Source: Streptomyces sp. AP-93
GTDB taxonomy: Bacteria; Actinomycetota; Actinomycetes; Streptomycetales; Streptomycetaceae
DNA length: 64,000 nucleotides
Assembly: GCF_022808175.1 (NCBI RefSeq)
Contig: NZ_JALGBX010000009.1
Coordinates: 1 to 64,000, forward strand
Direction: 5' to 3'
Part shown: positions 60,220 to 64,000 of the stretch, piece by piece
Layout of the letters: each line of letters begins with the position of its first letter
Position numbering within the stretch: position 1 is the first letter of the stretch
Translations under genes and position numbers: made by a program
The notes under the pieces: generated by a model
Databases searched by the model: none
Seen by the model: the letters and a program-made list of their open reading frames with translations, nothing else
What the model was told of the DNA's origin: nothing

Positions 60220-61320
60220 ATGCGCAGTATCGGCGAGACGGCCCGCGACAGCGGCCTGAGCGTGAGTGCCCTGCGGTTCTACGACGGGGCCGGCGTTCTG
60301 GTGCCCGTCGTGGTCGACCCGGCGAGCGGGTACCGCTGGTACGGGCCCGAGCAGGTCGAGGAAGCCAGGCTGCTGGCCCGGCTCCGGCGGGCCGGGATGC
60401 CCGTGGCGGACATCCGGCTGGTACTGGCCGGCTGGGCCGGCGCGGACACCGATCTGGTACGCGGCCTGCTCCGGGCGCACCTGCTCCGGCTCGAGCGGGG
60501 CCTGTCCGATGCACGCAGCGAGCTCTCCGCGGTCCGCGCGCTACTCGAACGCAGGGAGAACCCCATGATCACGTCCATCGGCACGTCCAACGCCACCCCG
60601 ACCACCCGGCTCACCGTGTCCGGACCCGAGCTGGCCGCCGCGCTGGACGCGGTCCGGTTCGCCGTCTCCGCCGACCCCGAGCTGCCGGTGCTCGGCGGGA
60701 TCCTGTTCGACATCGACGGCGGGGCGCTGCGCGTGGTGGCCACCGACCGGTACCGCCTGGCCGTCGCCCGCGCCGGGGCTACCGGACACACCGGGCCCCG
60801 CCTGCAGCTCCTCGTACCGGCCCCGCTCGCCGACGCGATGCGGGCGCTGCTGAGCGACGACGCACCGGTCCTGCTCACCGTGGACGGCGACCGCGTGGCC
60901 CTGGAGACCGAGACGGCGGACCGCCAGGCGGCCGGGCGCTGCCTGGGCCACGAGTTCCCCGACTACCGCCGCCTCGTCAGCCTGCCCGCGGGGCGCCGGG
61001 TCCCCATCGACGTGCCGGCCTTCCGCGAGGCCCTGGAAACCGGCCCCGTCCGCCCGGCCGAGCGCGAGCAGGACGGCGCGACCGGCGACGTCAGCGTGCT
61101 CAGGGTGAGCGACGGGGACGAGGTCTCCCTCTGCGACGACGATGACGAAGACCCGGCCGACGTCGGCCTGAACCGCACGTTCCTGCTGGACGCGCTCGCC
61201 GCCGGAGACCGGGACCGGCTGATCCTGGAGCTCGGCGCCCCCAAGGCCCCCGTGGTGATCCGCCGCCCCGACGACGAGGAGTCGTTCTCGCTCCTGATGC
61301 CGGTCCGGCTGGACGGGTAG
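60220..61320 (+). CDS. MerR regulator fused to DNA sliding-clamp (DnaN-like) domains
   Basis: 366 residues. Residues 1-110 are a MerR domain: winged helix-turn-helix (RSIGETARDSGLSVSALRFYDGAG), wing and coiled coil. Residues about 127-366 look like the second and third domains of bacterial beta clamp: AVRFAVSADPELPVLGGIL, VVATDRYRLAVAR, FPDYRRLV, FLLDALAAGD, and an end LLMPVRL as in DnaN. The first clamp domain is absent. The ATG has GGAG six nt upstream. A divergent promoter with a Rex-like site lies before it. Function unknown. Confidence 0.8.
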   Translation: MRSIGETARDSGLSVSALRFYDGAGVLVPVVVDPASGYRWYGPEQVEEARLLARLRRAGMPVADIRLVLAGWAGADTDLVRGLLRAHLLRLERGLSDARSELSAVRALLERRENPMITSIGTSNATPTTRLTVSGPELAAALDAVRFAVSADPELPVLGGILFDIDGGALRVVATDRYRLAVARAGATGHTGPRLQLLVPAPLADAMRALLSDDAPVLLTVDGDRVALETETADRQAAGRCLGHEFPDYRRLVSLPAGRRVPIDVPAFREALETGPVRPAEREQDGATGDVSVLRVSDGDEVSLCDDDDEDPADVGLNRTFLLDALAAGDRDRLILELGAPKAPVVIRRPDDEESFSLLMPVRLDG

Positions 61321-61388
61321 GCCCAGGCGGCCGGTGCCTCGCTGTGGTTGGCACCGCGCGTGTCCACAGCCGTGTGCACACTGGGGTC

Positions 61389-61562
61389 ATGAGTTAGAAC
61401 GCTGTCGAAGGGGCGTGCGACGAGCTGCTCGCCCGTGAAGCCGAGGCCGTACTGGCCGAAGGCGGGCCGACCGTGACCATGGCGGAGCTATTGGCCGACC
61501 TGTTCAGCGAACGGGGTGACGGCGCGGTCGGCGACCGCCGCGACGTCCAGCGCAACACCTGA
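61389..61562 (+). pseudogene. Small frame broken by TAG at codon 3
   Basis: From ATG 61389 the third codon is TAG, then 54 sense codons with strong G/C third positions run to TGA at 61560-61562. A single base change (GAG to TAG) would explain this. Alternatively the true start is GTG 61473 or ATG 61479, giving a protein of about 29 residues. The sequence is acidic and helical; no family is recognised. Confidence 0.35.
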
Positions 61563-61589
61563 GGCCGTTTGGCCAGACCTGGGAACGGC

Positions 61590-61624
61590 GGTGCCCCCGG
61601 CGGGATGGATCCGCCGGGGGCACC
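61590..61624. terminator. Terminator hairpin next to ppx
   Basis: Perfect 14-bp stem (61590-61603 with 61611-61624), 7-nt loop, between the small frame and the converging ppx gene. Confidence 0.75.
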
Positions 61625-61660
61625 GTGCCGTGCGTTCGAGCCGTGCGACCGCGCCGGGTG

Positions 61661-62602
61661 TCAGGCGATGGACCAGGCGATTCCGTCGAGGATGTCGTGC
61701 TCCGAGACCAGGACCTCCGAGGCGCCGATCCGCTCCATGATCGCCAGCAGGACCAGGGCGCCCGCGCCGATCACGTCGACCCGGCCCGGGTGCATCACCG
61801 GGATCGCCGCGCGCTCGGCGTGCGTCAGCGTCAGCATCCGCTCGCTGACCTCGCGGACCGTCTCGTACGGGATCCGGGAGTGGTGGATCCGCGCCGAGTC
61901 GTACGCCTCCAGGCCCAGTGCGATCGCGGCGACCGTGGTCACCGAACCGGCCAGGCCCACCAGGGTGCGCGCCTCGGCCAGCGGGACGGTCTCGGCGGCC
62001 AGGTCCAGCGCCGCCTCGATGTCGGCCCGTATCGCGGCCACCTGCTCCCCGGTCGGCGGGTCGGTGACGACCCCGTCCACCGTCAGGTGGCGCTCGGTCA
62101 TCCGGACACAGCCCACGTCGACGGAACGGGCCGCCCGGACGTGCTCGGTGCCGACCACGAACTCCGTGGAGCCGCCGCCGATGTCCACCACCAGGAAGGG
62201 CCGCTCCAGGTCGGTGTGGCCGGTCAGCTCACCGGTGGCGCCGGTGAAGGAGAACTCGGCCTCCTGGCCGCCGCTGATCACCTCGGGCTCGACGCCCAGG
62301 ATGTCCAGGACGCCGCGGACGAACTCGTCGCGGTTCTCGGCGTCCCGGGAGGCCGAGGTCGCCACGAAGCGCACCCGCTCCGCGCCGAGCTCCTTGATGA
62401 CCGCCGCGTACGCGCGGCAGGCCGCGAAGGTGCGCTCCAGGGCCTCCGGGGCCAGCCGGCCCGTCTGGTCGACGCCCTGGCCGAGCCGGACGACGATCAT
62501 CCGGCGGTCCAGCTCGATCAGCTCGCCGGTGGCGCGGTCGAGGTCCGCGACGAGGAGCCGGATGGAGTTCGTACCGCAGTCGACGGCCGCGACGCGGGTC
62601 AC
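61661..62602 (-). CDS. Ppx/GppA family phosphatase (exopolyphosphatase)
   Basis: 313 residues. The actin-like ATPase fold has the N-terminal VAAVDCGTNSIRLLVAD phosphate-1 motif and the VVDIGGGSTEFV phosphate-2 motif. Releases phosphate from polyphosphate, or hydrolyses pppGpp in GppA relatives; short one-fold versions like this are common in actinobacteria. The GTG start overlaps the DUF501 stop (GTGA), so the two are coupled. Confidence 0.9.
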   Translation of the reverse strand: MTRVAAVDCGTNSIRLLVADLDRATGELIELDRRMIVVRLGQGVDQTGRLAPEALERTFAACRAYAAVIKELGAERVRFVATSASRDAENRDEFVRGVLDILGVEPEVISGGQEAEFSFTGATGELTGHTDLERPFLVVDIGGGSTEFVVGTEHVRAARSVDVGCVRMTERHLTVDGVVTDPPTGEQVAAIRADIEAALDLAAETVPLAEARTLVGLAGSVTTVAAIALGLEAYDSARIHHSRIPYETVREVSERMLTLTHAERAAIPVMHPGRVDVIGAGALVLLAIMERIGASEVLVSEHDILDGIAWSIA

Positions 62603-63165
62603 GCGCCCGCCTCCGTCGCGGCGGTCTCCGCAGCGGCGGCCTTCTTCTCGCCGCACGGGGTGACGCAGGCGCCCTTGGCCCACCACTCGGGCAGCATCGC
62701 CAGGGCCTCGTCGCCGAACGGGTTCACGCCCGGGCCCGCGGCCAGGGAGTGGCCGACCAGCACGTGCAGGCACTTCACCCGGTCCGGCATGCCGCCGGCG
62801 CTCGGGAACCCCTGGAGCACCTCGATGGCGTCGCGGCGGGTGATGTAGTCCTCGTGCGCGGCCCGGTAGGCGTCGGCCAGCTCCGGGTCCACGGCGAGAC
62901 GGGCCTGCATCTCCTTCATCACGCCGTTGGCCTCCAGCGTGCCGATCGCACCGGCGGCACGCGGGCAGGTCAGGTAGTACAGCGTCGGGAAGGGGGTGCC
63001 GTCGGGGAGTCGCGGCGCGGTCTCCACCACGTCCGGCTGCCCGCAGGGGCAGCGGTGCGCGATGGCGCGCAGCCCGCGCGGGGGGCGGCCGAGCTGCTGT
63101 TCGAACGCCTCGATGTCGGCGGCGGTCGGCTCGGTCCGGTCGGTCTGGGGCGGGGGCGTCTGCAT
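62599..63165 (-). CDS. DUF501 family protein
   Basis: 188 residues. Conserved actinobacterial DUF501: Cys-rich HRCPCGQPDVVET, RLPDGTPFPTLYYLTCP, and NPFGDEALA. The Cys residues may bind metal. Function unknown, but the gene is nearly always between divIC/eno and ppx. ATG MQTPPPQTD. Coupled to ppx by a 4-nt overlap; part of an eno-divIC-DUF501-ppx set. Confidence 0.88.
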   Translation of the reverse strand: MQTPPPQTDRTEPTAADIEAFEQQLGRPPRGLRAIAHRCPCGQPDVVETAPRLPDGTPFPTLYYLTCPRAAGAIGTLEANGVMKEMQARLAVDPELADAYRAAHEDYITRRDAIEVLQGFPSAGGMPDRVKCLHVLVGHSLAAGPGVNPFGDEALAMLPEWWAKGACVTPCGEKKAAAAETAATEAGA

Positions 63166-63205
63166 GCCTGGAGGAAGTCTTTTCGTTCTCGTGGATGGGT
63201 GGGAC

Positions 63206-63694
63206 TCAGTCGCCCGGGCGGTCGGCCTTGTCGACGCCGTCCCAGACGTTGGAGTACCAGGGCCGGTCGGTGGCGGCCTGTCCGCTGCGGCGCTGCTCGG
63301 CGCCGCCGGCCCCGGGGTCGGTCATGATGTAGCTGATCTCCCCCGGCCGGACGAAGTGCAGGTGCTTGCGCGCCTGCTGCTCGGCGTACGCGTTGTCCTG
63401 CCAGCGGGCCTTCTCGTCGCGCAGCCGTTCCAGCCGGTCCCGCGCGGCAACGGCGTCCTTCTGCTGCTTCGCGATCTCCGAGCGCTGGGACACGTACTGG
63501 CGCATCGGATACGCGAGGGCGACGACCAGGGTACAGAGGACGAGCACGAGCAGGGCGGCCCGGCCGGTGAGCCGGCTGCGGCGGACCTGGCGGCGGGACT
63601 GCGAGCGGTACACGTGCGCCGCGGTCCGCTCACCGAGCTGCTTGAGCCTGGTCGCGGTCGAGAACGTGGCGAACCGGTCCCGGTTCCCGGCCAT
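63206..63694 (-). CDS. Septum formation initiator (FtsB/DivIC family)
   Basis: 162 residues. Basic cytoplasmic N-terminus, one TM helix (about 45-66), and an extracytoplasmic coiled coil (about 68-105) that ends in HLHFVRPGEISYIMTDP, typical of actinobacterial DivIC. Works with FtsL and FtsQ in the divisome. The ATG has GGGAGGCGG upstream. The acidic tail is variable. Follows eno and precedes the DUF501 gene. Confidence 0.88.
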   Translation of the reverse strand: MAGNRDRFATFSTATRLKQLGERTAAHVYRSQSRRQVRRSRLTGRAALLVLVLCTLVVALAYPMRQYVSQRSEIAKQQKDAVAARDRLERLRDEKARWQDNAYAEQQARKHLHFVRPGEISYIMTDPGAGGAEQRRSGQAATDRPWYSNVWDGVDKADRPGD

Positions 63695-63802
63695 TGATCC
63701 GCCTCCCCTATATGCGCACGACGCACTACGTCCCCGCACACGGTACGGGACCGAGTGCGGGGACGTAGGGAGGCTTGCGCCCCTAAGGACCGATCAGGGT
63801 GT

Positions 63803-64000
63803 TCAGCCCTTGAAGCGCGGGAACGCGCTGCGGCCCGCGTACACCGCGGCGTCGTCGAGGATCTCCTCGATGCGCAGCAGCTGGTTGTACTTGGCGACGC
63901 GGTCCGAGCGTGCCGGGGCGCCGGTCTTGATCTGGCCGCAGTTCACGGCGACCGCGAGGTCGGCGATCGTGACGTCCTCGGTCTCACCGGAACGGTGCGA
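63803..64000 (-). CDS. eno: Enolase, C-terminal end (cut by window edge)
   Basis: The last 65 codons plus stop are visible: SHRSGETEDVTIADLAVAV, NCGQIKTGAPARSDR and KYNQLLRIEEIL are the conserved C-terminus of enolase, which turns 2-phosphoglycerate into phosphoenolpyruvate. The start lies outside the window to the right. Confidence 0.95.
   Translation of the reverse strand, partial: SHRSGETEDVTIADLAVAVNCGQIKTGAPARSDRVAKYNQLLRIEEILDDAAVYAGRSAFPRFKG

Larger units (their letters stand above)
61321..61660. other. Gap with a broken small frame and terminator
   Basis: 340 nt between the MerR-clamp gene and ppx. Contains the broken 58-codon frame at 61389-61562 and the hairpin at 61590-61624. Nothing else is supported. 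Confidence 0.5.

Overview
The window looks like a piece of the core chromosome of a Streptomyces species. GC content is very high with strong G/C third positions, GTG starts are frequent, and genes are packed on both strands. It holds a class II tRNA-Leu with anticodon UAA, which is the bldA tRNA that reads the rare UUA codon. The gene order (five LytR-CpsA-Psr genes, ugd, purK-purE, hut genes, bldA, ndh, ppx, divIC, eno) fits my memory of the central Streptomyces chromosome, but I could not run an alignment.

Layout. 0.3-18.9 kb is a cell-envelope region: a secreted PGRP-type amidase, a TIGR03089 protein, five LytR-CpsA-Psr (LCP) ligases, a GT2 glycosyltransferase, an acyl-CoA thioesterase, a sugar-nucleotide pyrophosphorylase, an acyl-CoA dehydrogenase, UDP-glucose dehydrogenase and a GT87-like membrane glycosyltransferase. 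19.0-23.2 kb has purK-purE-dipeptidase in one overlapping unit, followed by a dipeptidase paralogue that has lost most of its metal ligands. 23.4-28.0 kb carries a GtrA flippase, an OmpR-type two-component pair and a POT peptide transporter. 28.1-32.4 kb is a four-gene coupled operon for surface proteins: two paralogues with sortase signals (LPQTG and LAETG) around two signal-peptide plus C-terminal-TM proteins. 32.6-38.3 kb holds the histidine-utilisation genes hutU, an M20 hydrolase, hutF and hutI, with a ~190-nt palindrome before hutI.

38.4-45.3 kb has a PLP decarboxylase, an ~850-nt repeat-rich gap, a TetR/monooxygenase divergent pair with visible operators, an RpiR regulator, an MFS exporter and a small membrane protein. 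45.7-51.6 kb contains cystathionine beta-synthase, an SGNH esterase, a thiolase and several small unknowns. 51.7-64.0 kb has a BI-1 family protein, bldA, an ABC exporter, a cyclopropane-fatty-acid-type synthase, NDH-2, a MerR protein fused to beta-clamp domains, Ppx/GppA, a DUF501 protein, DivIC and the 3' end of enolase.

How they work together: the left third supplies and attaches wall glycopolymers (nucleotide-sugar enzymes, glycosyltransferases, LCP ligases). The surface operon adds sortase-anchored proteins. The hut unit converts urocanate to glutamate. The right end is housekeeping: polyphosphate, respiration, division and glycolysis. The most unusual items are the surface operon, the MerR-clamp fusion, the dipeptidase pseudoenzyme, and the structured repeats at 33.9 kb and 40.1-40.5 kb.
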